Part shown: positions 26,721 through 34,932 of the stretch, piece by piece
Layout: the number at the start of each line of letters is the position of its first letter
Numbering within the stretch: position 1 is the first letter of the stretch
DNA from: Planococcus kocurii
GTDB lineage: Bacteria; Bacillota; Bacilli; Bacillales_A; Planococcaceae
Length of the DNA: 64,000 bases
Assembly: GCF_001465835.2 (NCBI RefSeq)
Contig: NZ_CP013661.2
Coordinates: forward strand, 2,348,501 to 2,412,500
Reading direction: 5' to 3'
Made by a program: the position numbers and the translations under genes
Notes under the pieces: model-generated
What the model was told of the DNA's origin: nothing
The model's input: only the letters and a program-made list of their open reading frames with translations
The model's database searches: none

Positions 26721-27740
26721 TTACCATTTAGCATAATTCTCCTCGATAGAGCCGAGAAGTTGCGTAATTTTTAGTTTTTTGCCATCAGCATAGCGTACGT
26801 AGCCATTGTAATAGCCAAAAAGTTGATGAATTTCCGACTTAACGAGCCGCGCATCATTTGCGGACACACGTTCAAAAAACGGAGAAAAGGTCAATCTGAC
26901 ATCATCAGAAAACCTACTATGAATCAACCAAGGTCTTTTGTAGTCTTGGCGGTCATAGTGAAACAAGACATCTTCATGGATTTTCGTCATCTTACCGTTA
27001 ACGAAAAAAGCATTTTCTGTCATTCCTGTGCCATCTGTCCACTTGCCGCCTAAATTCAAGCCGATCACTTTTCCGAGCGATCGTTGGGAAGTCATCGCCC
27101 AATTCCGAAGAGATTCTCGGGGCCAAACACCTCGTCCGAAGTCCAATACGGCAAAGCTGTCTAGAGGATCAAACTTAAAATTCTGACTGCCAATTTTAAC
27201 CATGCCAGTTACGGGTAAAGACATATGCTTACCGGTGAACTGGAAAGTATGACGATTCCAGGGGACAACGACATTCAACGAGTCATAATCTTTAGGGTGC
27301 CTAATAACCAAAATCGCTTCTAAATCTTCTCCGTCAAATTCTTTCGCGTTGACAGTAAGATGGGTTGCGTTCTGGCTATGTATAGATTCAATCGTCATAG
27401 AATCGCTACGGAAATAGCAAGGAGCCAATGCGTTTTCGGGTAATTTCACATGGCGCGTGAATGGCATGATGACTGTTTTTTCATAAAATCGTTGTGTTTC
27501 ATAATTAAGGAAATAAACAACACAAACAGTCGCGTAATCGAGATGAGAAATAGTTGCTGAAAACAAAATTTCATCACCGAATATGCACCATGAATTCCAT
27601 TTTTTTTTACGCATAAAATTACCACGTAAATTACTTTCTACCAAAGGTTGCTTTGCATATCCAATCGCTTTTGGATTTAATTTGCCTCTTGCATCACAAA
27701 GTTTTACAAATTCAGTAAGCTCTCGTTCTACATGTTGCAT
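26721..27740 (-). CDS. DUF2804 family protein
   Basis: The roughly 339-residue protein shows DUF2804 features: LCDARGKLNPKAIGYAK near the start, KKKWNSWCIFGDEILFSATI, the acidic FAVLDFGRGVWP block, and GLNLGGKWTDGTGMTENAFF in the second half. It has no signal peptide and no obvious catalytic motif. The family resembles lipocalin-like or carotenoid-hydratase-like beta barrels in my recollection, but no function is established. ATG 27740 follows GAGGTG with 6-nt spacing and is preferred to GTG 27749. Confidence 0.8.
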   Translation of the reverse strand: MQHVERELTEFVKLCDARGKLNPKAIGYAKQPLVESNLRGNFMRKKKWNSWCIFGDEILFSATISHLDYATVCVVYFLNYETQRFYEKTVIMPFTRHVKLPENALAPCYFRSDSMTIESIHSQNATHLTVNAKEFDGEDLEAILVIRHPKDYDSLNVVVPWNRHTFQFTGKHMSLPVTGMVKIGSQNFKFDPLDSFAVLDFGRGVWPRESLRNWAMTSQRSLGKVIGLNLGGKWTDGTGMTENAFFVNGKMTKIHEDVLFHYDRQDYKRPWLIHSRFSDDVRLTFSPFFERVSANDARLVKSEIHQLFGYYNGYVRYADGKKLKITQLLGSIEENYAKW

Positions 27741-27869
27741 TAAATCCACCTCACCATCATTCTTCTACTCTTATTGTAGCAGAACAAATACTAAATATCC
27801 TTTTAGGACGGGTGGATTCAGTTGGAAAGTCTGAAAAGATTAAATGGCTATCAGGTCATTAGTCCTATG

Positions 27870-28733
27870 CTAATTCGACAAAACTGGTTTTCGCCATTGC
27901 AAAGCAACTGTCCCTTCTCCAGCATGAACGGCCAGTGATGAACTCAAGTCACCAATTAAAATAGCCGCAGCCGGAATTTCTTTTAGGAGCTCTTGTTTTA
28001 GACTTTCAGCCTCTTTCATGACGTGACCATGCATGATTTGGAAGCGTTGAACACCATACTCATCATGATCTTTTTTCGCATGATTTATTAAATACTGAAT
28101 GGCTTTTTTATGTGAGCGAACTTTATCAATCGGTTTTAATTCACCATCAGGGGTCAGCTGAACAATCGGTTTAATCTGCAACAAACTTCCCAAATAATAT
28201 TGAGCGCCACTCATTCGTCCACCTTTATAAAGTTGGGACAGATTACCGATTAAAATATAATTACGGAAATCCGCTGTTTCCTTTTCCAATCGCTGCGCAA
28301 TTTCCATAGCTTCGAGCCCTTGTTTTTCAAGCGTAAGTCCACGTTCAATCAAGCCAGATAAGCCATAGGATAACGCTAGTGAATCGATGGCATAGATTTT
28401 AAAGTCACTCATTTCCGCACCAGCAGTAGAAGAGGCAATGGTTCCGCTGAGTTTTGTCGAAGCATGGACAGCAATAGCGCATTCATAGTCATTTTTTAAT
28501 TTGTCATACAACTCCGCGAATTTTCCAGCAGATGGCTGAGAAGTTTTTGGGAAACTGGTCGCTTCTTTAATACGTTTATAAAGTTCATCGTTCGTCAAAT
28601 CAATGCCATCGTCAACAAACTCTTCTGTGCCAAAATGAATATTCAGTGGAACGATATAAACGTCCGGATGTGCTTTAAATTCTTCAGTTACAAAGCCAGT
28701 CGTATCCATAATCCACGCTATCGGCTTTTTCAT
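27870..28733 (-). CDS. DegV family fatty-acid-binding protein
   Basis: The roughly 287-residue two-domain protein has the DegV pattern: an N-terminal IMDTTGFVTEEF, VPLNIHFG with EFVDDGIDLTNDELY, and TSQPSAGKF with the fatty-acid-contacting Ser, then HASTKLSGTIASSTAG. The second domain contains GNLSQLYKGGRMSGAQ and ends with the conserved HAGEGTVALQW. DegV/FakB proteins present fatty acids to the kinase FakA; whether this one does is inference. The start at 28733 follows ATAGGGG with a 7-nt T-run spacer. Confidence 0.88.
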   Translation of the reverse strand: MKKPIAWIMDTTGFVTEEFKAHPDVYIVPLNIHFGTEEFVDDGIDLTNDELYKRIKEATSFPKTSQPSAGKFAELYDKLKNDYECAIAVHASTKLSGTIASSTAGAEMSDFKIYAIDSLALSYGLSGLIERGLTLEKQGLEAMEIAQRLEKETADFRNYILIGNLSQLYKGGRMSGAQYYLGSLLQIKPIVQLTPDGELKPIDKVRSHKKAIQYLINHAKKDHDEYGVQRFQIMHGHVMKEAESLKQELLKEIPAAAILIGDLSSSLAVHAGEGTVALQWRKPVLSN

Positions 28734-28840
28734 AAAAAAACCCCTATCTTTTTTAGAATAATTTGAATACAAAAACTATACCATGGATAATATTTCAACG
28801 ATAGTACGAGTTGAAAAACTACTCCTAACGAATGAGAAAA

Positions 28841-29401
28841 TCAGCGGAATCGGCTATTGAATGATTTTTCGATATCTGATTTATGCTTAATTACAATAAC
28901 GATAATCGCTATAAATAGCGGCCAGATGACAAACCATACCTGCAAGAGTAACGCCATTGCTACAAACCCGGTAAAACTTGCAAGCATGGATAAGGTGGCG
29001 CTTTTGAACCAAGGATAAAACGCCAAAAATAAAATAAACATAACTAAAAATAAATCCGGTGTTAAACAAAAAGTTACACCGACAAAAGCAGCAATTCCTT
29101 TGCCACCTCGGTACTTGAGCCAAAAAGGAAACAAGTGACCGAGAATAACAGCCAAACCGGCGACAGCTATTGCCCAAATAGAAAAATTAAAAAAGAAACC
29201 AATCCAGACAACCAACGCGCCTTTTCCAGCATCGCCGAGAAAAGTCAAAACAAACGCGGATTTTCCGAGAATAGCGCCGGCATTTCGCGCGCCGAGATTA
29301 CCGCTGCGTTGCTGACGTAAATCAACGCCTTTCCATTTACCAATCCACCAAGCAGTTAGGAAATTACCGATTAAATAGGATACTAGCCAGTAAACAATCA
29401 T
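28841..29401 (-). CDS. plsY: Glycerol-3-phosphate acyltransferase, PlsY-type
   Basis: The 186-residue integral membrane enzyme transfers acyl groups from acyl-phosphate to glycerol 3-phosphate. The three PlsY motifs are visible: SGNLGARNAG (residues 33-42), the GDAGKG segment, and GHLFPFWLKYRGGKG. It has five hydrophobic segments. It differs from housekeeping PlsY in not being next to topoisomerase IV genes, so it may be a second copy. A terminator separates it from the M20 gene upstream. Confidence 0.87.
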   Translation of the reverse strand: MIVYWLVSYLIGNFLTAWWIGKWKGVDLRQQRSGNLGARNAGAILGKSAFVLTFLGDAGKGALVVWIGFFFNFSIWAIAVAGLAVILGHLFPFWLKYRGGKGIAAFVGVTFCLTPDLFLVMFILFLAFYPWFKSATLSMLASFTGFVAMALLLQVWFVIWPLFIAIIVIVIKHKSDIEKSFNSRFR

Positions 29402-29436
29402 AGAAAGTCCCCCAATTCCAAAAATAGCTCAAAGTA

Positions 29437-29470
29437 TAAAGGCCTTCCCTGCATATCAGGAAGGCCTTTA
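29437..29470. terminator. Terminator between the M20 dipeptidase gene and plsY
   Basis: The stem AAAGGCCTTCC / GGAAGGCCTTT lies just past the stop of the dipeptidase gene, with A/T flanks on both sides. Confidence 0.8.
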
Positions 29471-29479
29471 TAGAATAGA

Positions 29480-30856
29480 TTAATTTAGCTTGGCTGCTTC
29501 GAAAAGGTAGTCGCTAATGACGCGAAGTCCTTTATCAAAGTTCTCCAAATGGAAATGTTCATTGGGTGCATGAAAATTTTCAGATGCCAGTCCGAAGCCC
29601 ATTAAGACAACAGGCAAGCCAAGAATTTCGTCGAATGCAGCAACAATTGGAATCGATCCGCCCATCCGTGTAAAGGCAGTTGGCACTCCGTAAACTTTCT
29701 CGTAAGAACGTCCGGCTGCTTGAATGGCAGGGTGATCGAACGGTGTCAAGAAAGGTTTTCCTTTATCAAACTCCGTAATTTCAACAGTTACGCCGGCAGG
29801 TTTATGGGATTCAACATGTGCTTTTAGTTTCGCTACGATGTCGTCTGGGTCTTGATTAGGCACTAAGCGACAGGTAATTTTTGTGCTAGCTTCAGCAGGA
29901 AGCACAGTTTTGATGCCTTCACCTGAGAAGCCCCCAGTAATGCCGTTTACTTCAAGTGTCGGGCGAATCCAGGTGCGCTCAACAAAAGAATAGCCTACCT
30001 CACCAAAGTCCTCCGAAATACCAATTTCCTGTTTTTCGTGTTCAAGATCAAATTCAAGTGCGGCAAATTCTTCGCGCTCTTTGTCTGATACTTCGATAAC
30101 GTCGTCATAAAAACCGTCTACTTGAATTAAGCCTTCTTTGTCGCGGAACGATTGTAAGATTTCCACAATAGCATGCAATGGGTTTTGGACTGCGCCGCCG
30201 TAAAGACCAGAATGCAAATCGCCTTTTGGTCCTTTGACATCAATTTGAATACCAGCAAGTCCGCGCAAACCATAGCATACAGCAGGACGCCCATGTCCTT
30301 GCATGCCTGTATCGGAAATGACGATGATATCCGCCTTTAATAATTCTTGGTTTTCTTCGACGTATTTCGGAAGATTCGGACTGCCGATTTCTTCTTCACC
30401 TTCGATAATGAATTTAATGTTCACTGGCAATTCATCGTTTAACTTGAGTAAAGCTTCCACGGCTTTGACGTGCATAAAAACTTGTCCTTTGTCGTCACTT
30501 GCACCGCGAGCAAACAATTTGTTATCGCGCACTTGTGGCTCAAAAGGAGCTGATTCCCAAAGGTGTAGAGGGTCTACTGGCTGCACATCGTAATGGCCGT
30601 ATACGAGTACAGTGGGTTTGCCTTCTGCATGAAGCCAGTCTGCATAAACAACAGGATGTCCATCAGTTTGGTCGATTTTAACATTTTCCAAACCTACATG
30701 TTCCATCGCAGTGACCAGCCATTCTGCAGCTTTGTGCATATCGGCTTTGTGTTCAGATAAAGAACTTACTGAAGGAATGCGTAAAAACGTTTTTAATTCG
30801 TCTAAATGTGTTTCCCGGTTGTCTTTAAAGTATTGGTCTACAGCTTGAATGTTCAT
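29480..30856 (-). CDS. M20 family metallo-dipeptidase
   Basis: The roughly 458-residue cytosolic peptidase has the di-zinc site of M20 enzymes: VYGHYDVQPVD (His and Asp), GASDDKGQ with the bridging Asp, IIEGEEEIGS with catalytic Glu plus ligand Glu, ISDTGM, and a final His in NFHAPNEHF. A lid/dimerisation domain lies between about residues 190 and 330. It resembles the CPG2-like dipeptidase subgroup acting on short peptides. ATG 30856 has GAGGG upstream and is chosen over an in-frame start 69 nt earlier whose extra residues do not fit. Confidence 0.9.
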   Translation of the reverse strand: MNIQAVDQYFKDNRETHLDELKTFLRIPSVSSLSEHKADMHKAAEWLVTAMEHVGLENVKIDQTDGHPVVYADWLHAEGKPTVLVYGHYDVQPVDPLHLWESAPFEPQVRDNKLFARGASDDKGQVFMHVKAVEALLKLNDELPVNIKFIIEGEEEIGSPNLPKYVEENQELLKADIIVISDTGMQGHGRPAVCYGLRGLAGIQIDVKGPKGDLHSGLYGGAVQNPLHAIVEILQSFRDKEGLIQVDGFYDDVIEVSDKEREEFAALEFDLEHEKQEIGISEDFGEVGYSFVERTWIRPTLEVNGITGGFSGEGIKTVLPAEASTKITCRLVPNQDPDDIVAKLKAHVESHKPAGVTVEITEFDKGKPFLTPFDHPAIQAAGRSYEKVYGVPTAFTRMGGSIPIVAAFDEILGLPVVLMGFGLASENFHAPNEHFHLENFDKGLRVISDYLFEAAKLN

Positions 30857-31005
30857 CAGGATCCCTCGATTCGTTAAATTTACGTATAAAAAAAGTATAA
30901 CATACCAGGTTTTGGTTTTCGACAAGTGGAAATTGGCTATGGTATAGTGTTTATTACGGAAAGAGTTCGTAAAATTTTGTGTTTATGACACTGGAGGAAA
31001 TAAAA

Positions 31006-32250
31006 TTGTTTATAGCATTAGGTATCTTTTTATTCATGTCGTTTTTCTTATCGGGAAGCGAAACGGCATTGACCGCAGTAAATAGGATGAAGGTCCATCT
31101 TCGCGCAGAGCAGGGTGACGCCAAGGCGCAGAAACTGCAGAAATTGATTGCGAAGCCGGACCGAATGATTACAACAATCTTAATCGGTAATAATATTGCC
31201 AATATTATGTTGCCAACGCTGGTAACGACAATCGCTATTACTAGAGGATGGGAAGTCGGAGTTGCCACTGCCATTTTGACGGTCATTTTAATTATTTTTG
31301 GAGAAGTGTTACCTAAAACCATTTCAGCTACATTTGCTGATAAAGTGGCTTATATTGTTTTCCCAGTTATCAGTTTTATGGTCGTTGCATTGCTGCCGTT
31401 AACTTGGTTGCTGGCGCAATTTACGAATATTTTTATTCGTATCATTTCAAAAGGTACAGTAAAAGAAGCGACTATGACGAAAGAGGAATTGCGAACGATG
31501 GTTGATATTGCATCGACAGAAGGCACTTTTGAAGAAGATGAATCCGAACGTATCAAAGGAGTTTTGGATTTCCCTCATAAAGACGTATCAGATGTTATGT
31601 CTACTCACCGAACAGATACGGTAGGAATTTCCATTGACTCAACCTATGAAGAAGTTCGCGATCTAATCTTAGATTCGTCTTATACGCGTTATCCTGTTTA
31701 CGAAGAAAGCATGGATAATGTCGTTGGCTTGTTTTATTCGAAAAAATTGATTGAATGGTCGATGAATCCGAATTTGACCTTAGAAGAATTGATGGACGAT
31801 AATCCACTGTTCGTCGTCCAATCGGTTAGTGTGGAAAAAGTCTTTAAGATGATGATGTCGAAGAAAAAGCATATGGCTGTTATTTTAGACGAGTACGGTG
31901 GCACACTAGGCATCGTTACACACGAAGACATTATCGAAGAAATGATTGGTCAGGATATCGAAGATGAAACAGATGAAGATGATGATGAATTAGTTTTTGA
32001 AATGACCGACAAGATGTTGTCTTGTCATGGGCGTCTTGAAATTGAAGACGTCAACGACATGTTCAACGTCGAAGTGCCAAATGATCATGACACCATTGCA
32101 GGATTTGTCATGCAGCAACTGGGTCATGTGCCAGAAGAAGGCGAACAGTTTACCTATGAAAATCTTTACGTTGAAATCAACGAAATGGATCGTAACCGGA
32201 TTGTTCGCTTAACCATTACAAAAATAGATAAAGAAGAAGTCTCAGTCTAA
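31006..32250 (+). CDS. CNNM/DUF21 - CBS - CorC_HlyC membrane protein (hemolysin family)
   Basis: The order is a membrane DUF21 domain with four helices (about 1-180; motif SGSETALTAVNR), two CBS domains (about 200-325; SDVMSTHRTDTVGIS, MAVILDEYGGTLGIVT) and a C-terminal CorC_HlyC domain (about 335-410). Related proteins export magnesium or confer magnesium/cobalt tolerance; 'hemolysin' is only a historic label. I place the start at TTG 31006, 8 nt after a perfect GGAGG; upstream in-frame GTG and ATG lack a ribosome site. It is followed by a terminator. Confidence 0.87.
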   Translation: MFIALGIFLFMSFFLSGSETALTAVNRMKVHLRAEQGDAKAQKLQKLIAKPDRMITTILIGNNIANIMLPTLVTTIAITRGWEVGVATAILTVILIIFGEVLPKTISATFADKVAYIVFPVISFMVVALLPLTWLLAQFTNIFIRIISKGTVKEATMTKEELRTMVDIASTEGTFEEDESERIKGVLDFPHKDVSDVMSTHRTDTVGISIDSTYEEVRDLILDSSYTRYPVYEESMDNVVGLFYSKKLIEWSMNPNLTLEELMDDNPLFVVQSVSVEKVFKMMMSKKKHMAVILDEYGGTLGIVTHEDIIEEMIGQDIEDETDEDDDELVFEMTDKMLSCHGRLEIEDVNDMFNVEVPNDHDTIAGFVMQQLGHVPEEGEQFTYENLYVEINEMDRNRIVRLTITKIDKEEVSV

Positions 32251-32282
32251 AAAACCTCTGTCTCCGGACAGAGGTTTTTTTT
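32249..32282 (+). terminator. Terminator after the CNNM/CBS gene
   Basis: A perfect 12-bp stem AAAACCTCTGTC / GACAGAGGTTTT with a TCCG loop and a following T tract. Confidence 0.9.
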
Positions 32283-32351
32283 GATAGATGACTAGAGAAA
32301 TCATCTATAGTCATACTATTGTAGGGAAGCGGGCAGAGTAGAAATTTAGAA

Positions 32352-32420
32352 ATAGGTTGAACTAATAATTTCTACTTGTCGATATTCCGCAAAACAGCTG
32401 TGTTTTTGGGCCTATAGGAT
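32352..32420. repeat. Dispersed repeat, family R3, copy 2 (left end of a larger element)
   Basis: This is homologous to 19713-19783. Here it forms the left part of an element bounded by terminal inverted repeats (see 32357-32637). Confidence 0.6.
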
Positions 32421-32637
32421 GTGGGATATGCATCTGGTGCGAAAGGACGTCACGGTATCAGTTGCCAAGGGCTTGCGCCGAACTCACTTTGGCTGGACGC
32501 ACAAGTGAGTTCGGCAGTTCACTTACCCACGGAAGTCATGCCTAAAGCGGTGTAGAAATTCGGTTTCTTTCATTTAACTTATCTAACTTGAGAAGTGCCC
32601 ACAACCGAAACTTTCCAGCTGTCAGTTATTAGTTCAA
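32357..32637. mobile_element. 281-bp MITE-like element with 12-bp terminal inverted repeats and an internal hairpin
   Basis: The ends are a perfect inverted pair, TTGAACTAATAA at 32357-32368 and TTATTAGTTCAA at 32626-32637. Inside is a second perfect inverted repeat, GCCGAACTCACTT (32477-32489) with AAGTGAGTTCGGC (32503-32515). No open reading frame of note lies inside and no target duplication is visible. It fills most of the 551-nt gap between the CNNM/CBS gene and the sigma factor gene. A non-autonomous mobile element is the favoured reading; a structured RNA is the alternative. Confidence 0.45.
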
Positions 32638-32801
32638 TTTATACAATTTCAAATTGCAGGTTCCCAATATTACACATTTGTAAGGAGAATGAAAGTACAA
32701 GCGATAGAGTGAAAGCAAAATTTCCGTCAATATAAGGATATAAGACAAAGCGGAAGCGTTGATGGCTTCGCTGGACAATCAGAACGGACGGGGGCACGAT
32801 C

Positions 32802-33338
32802 ATGGAAACGTTATATACAGAATACAATCGATACATCTACCATTTATGCTTAAAACTAACACGCAATAAAGCAGAAGCGGAAGATTTAATGCAAGAAGTT
32901 TGGCTAAAAGTTGTACGCTACGAATCCTCTATTGCTGAGGTGGACCATGTCAAAGCATGGCTGACAACCATCTGTATGAATACGTTCCGTGATCGTTACC
33001 GCAAAAATGTAAGACGCAGCAAGCACTTGATACAACAGCCAGAAGGCTTGGACGTTTCTTTGCTTGATCTAATCGCTTCGGATTCAGAAGGTGTAGCTGA
33101 ATTGTTGGAAAAACAAGATGTTTCCGTTATGATTCGACATAAAATTTCAGAGCTAGATTCGATTTACCGTACGACAATTTTGTATTTTTATGTTCACCAA
33201 TACTCGTTGATTGAAATTGCCGATGTCATGAAAGTGTCAATCGGTACGGTGAAATCTCGTTTGTTCCGCGGCAAACAACGCTTAAAAGACATGTTGATGG
33301 ATGATGCTCGGACACGCGAGTACGTCGTAGCCATTTAA
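32802..33338 (+). CDS. ECF-type RNA polymerase sigma factor
   Basis: The 178-residue protein has sigma region 2 (about 1-75: YNRYIYHLCLKLTRNKAEAEDLMQEVWLKV, then WLTTICMNTFRDRYRK) and region 4 (about 120-170: YSLIEIADVMKVSIGTVKSRLFRGKQRLK). The short linker and absence of other domains mark it as group 4 (ECF). The start has a G-rich ACGGGGG site. Unusually no anti-sigma gene follows: a terminator lies immediately after the stop and the next gene is a phospholipase-D-like protein. The upstream 160 nt may hold its own promoter. Confidence 0.9.
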   Translation: METLYTEYNRYIYHLCLKLTRNKAEAEDLMQEVWLKVVRYESSIAEVDHVKAWLTTICMNTFRDRYRKNVRRSKHLIQQPEGLDVSLLDLIASDSEGVAELLEKQDVSVMIRHKISELDSIYRTTILYFYVHQYSLIEIADVMKVSIGTVKSRLFRGKQRLKDMLMDDARTREYVVAI

Positions 33339-33369
33339 AAAAGCAACCGAATTTTCGGTTGCTTTTTTT
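33337..33369 (+). terminator. Terminator after the ECF sigma gene
   Basis: A perfect stem AAAAAGCAACCGAA / TTCGGTTGCTTTTT overlaps the stop codon. Confidence 0.9.
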
Positions 33370-33432
33370 ATGGAAAAAATTATAAGAATTTTAATCTTTT
33401 GCTGGTTATAATGGACTTAAGGGGGAAAGTCT

Positions 33433-34887
33433 ATGAAAAAGAGAACGTTTAAAAGTGGGAGCAAAAGAAAAAGAATTATTATGAGAAGTCTCGGTGTTCT
33501 GGCGTTCCTTTATATCGCAGTTATCGCTTGGCAGACATTTAAGCCTTTACCTGAAGGAGTTTCAACTGCAGGTGATCTTCACAAAGTAGACCAAGTTGAA
33601 ATGATCTATGACTTGTCGTATGCACAAGACAAAGAAGGTACGGAAACAGAAAGTGAACTGCAGATATTCAATGAAATTTACGCAATGATTGATCAAGCAG
33701 AAGAATTCATCGTCATAGACCTTTTCCTTTTCGATAATTACAATGACCAAAAAACAGATTTTCCAGCAGTAGCAGAAACTTTAACAGATCACTTATTAGA
33801 TAAAAAAGAAAAAAATCCGAATCTGCCAATCTATTTTATCACCGATCCATTAAATTACGGTTATGGATCTTATGACAGCCAATTTCTAGATACATTAGAA
33901 ACTGAAGGCGTTGAAGTCATTGTGACGGATCTGGACAAGCTACGCGATTCCACACCACTTTATTCCGGATTTTACCGTATCATTTTTCAATGGTTCGATA
34001 ACAGTGGAAAGGGATGGATACCAAACGGCATGTCGAGTGATGCACCTGATTTAACGGCATCTTCTTATCTGGAAATGATGAATATTAAAGCCAATCACAG
34101 AAAAGCGGTCATTACCGAAAAAGAAGCAATCATCAGCTCAGCAAACCCTCACAATGCCAGTGGGTTACATAGCAATATGGCTTTCAAAGTCAGTGGTCCG
34201 ATCATCAATGATATACTAGCAGCTGAAGAAGCCGTGTCCCGGTTTTCAGGCGGACCGGACTTTCCGAGAATCAAAGCAACTGAACAACAAGGTCAATACG
34301 AAGTTCAATACCTGACAGAGCGAAAAGTGTTAGATGCGTTACTTTCCGATATTGAACAAACAAAAAAAGGAGACTCGATTCAACTGGCGATGTTCTATAT
34401 CTCAGAGACGAGTGTGGTCAATGCGTTAATGGATGCGGCTAATCGCGGGGTCGACGTGCACCTGATACTAGATGCCAACGAAAATGCTTTTGGTACCGAA
34501 AAAACAGGATTGCCGAACCGACCTGTAGTGAATGAAATGCTTGCCGAATCAGATGACCATTTGCAAGTGCGTTGGTATAATGCAGTCGTCGGCCAGTTTC
34601 ATACAAAATCTATTATGATTCAAAGGCAAGATGAAACAGTCGTCATGGGCGGCTCAACGAATTATACGGAACGAGCATTCAATGACTACAACCTTGAAAG
34701 TACATTACGCATCGAAGCACCGAATGACAGTGAACTGACTACAGAAATGACTCAGTATTTCGATCGGCTATGGAGTAACGAGGATGCGCTTTATACACTC
34801 GATGTCGAAGAATATCAAGATGATTTCAGCTTTTGGCAACGTGGAATTTATGGCTTCCAAAAACTGTTTAAGTTAACGACTTATTAA
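33433..34887 (+). CDS. Phospholipase D / cardiolipin synthase family membrane-anchored protein
   Basis: The 484-residue protein has one N-terminal transmembrane helix (about residues 17-37) and two HKD catalytic half-sites: NHRKAVITEKEAIISSANPHN (near residue 225) and FHTKSIMIQRQDETVVMGGSTN (near residue 395). This is the bipartite active site of phosphatidyl-transferring enzymes. It is shorter and has fewer membrane helices than housekeeping cardiolipin synthase. It lies directly downstream of the ECF sigma gene but behind a terminator, so shared regulation is not shown. A terminator follows. Confidence 0.85.
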   Translation: MKKRTFKSGSKRKRIIMRSLGVLAFLYIAVIAWQTFKPLPEGVSTAGDLHKVDQVEMIYDLSYAQDKEGTETESELQIFNEIYAMIDQAEEFIVIDLFLFDNYNDQKTDFPAVAETLTDHLLDKKEKNPNLPIYFITDPLNYGYGSYDSQFLDTLETEGVEVIVTDLDKLRDSTPLYSGFYRIIFQWFDNSGKGWIPNGMSSDAPDLTASSYLEMMNIKANHRKAVITEKEAIISSANPHNASGLHSNMAFKVSGPIINDILAAEEAVSRFSGGPDFPRIKATEQQGQYEVQYLTERKVLDALLSDIEQTKKGDSIQLAMFYISETSVVNALMDAANRGVDVHLILDANENAFGTEKTGLPNRPVVNEMLAESDDHLQVRWYNAVVGQFHTKSIMIQRQDETVVMGGSTNYTERAFNDYNLESTLRIEAPNDSELTTEMTQYFDRLWSNEDALYTLDVEEYQDDFSFWQRGIYGFQKLFKLTTY

Positions 34888-34926
34888 AAAAATGCCTCTT
34901 CTGGAAAACCAGAAGAGGCATTTTTT
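34886..34926. terminator. Bidirectional terminator between the PLD gene and the ABC-F gene
   Basis: A perfect stem AAAAAATGCCTCTTCTGG / CCAGAAGAGGCATTTTTT with a 4-nt loop lies between convergent genes. Confidence 0.9.
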
Positions 34927-34932
34927 CGGTTC

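Noticed and set aside
32685..32715. Seven-codon leader peptide upstream of the ECF sigma gene
   Set aside because: The AAGGAG is too close to the ATG (about 2 nt), and nothing suggests attenuation.
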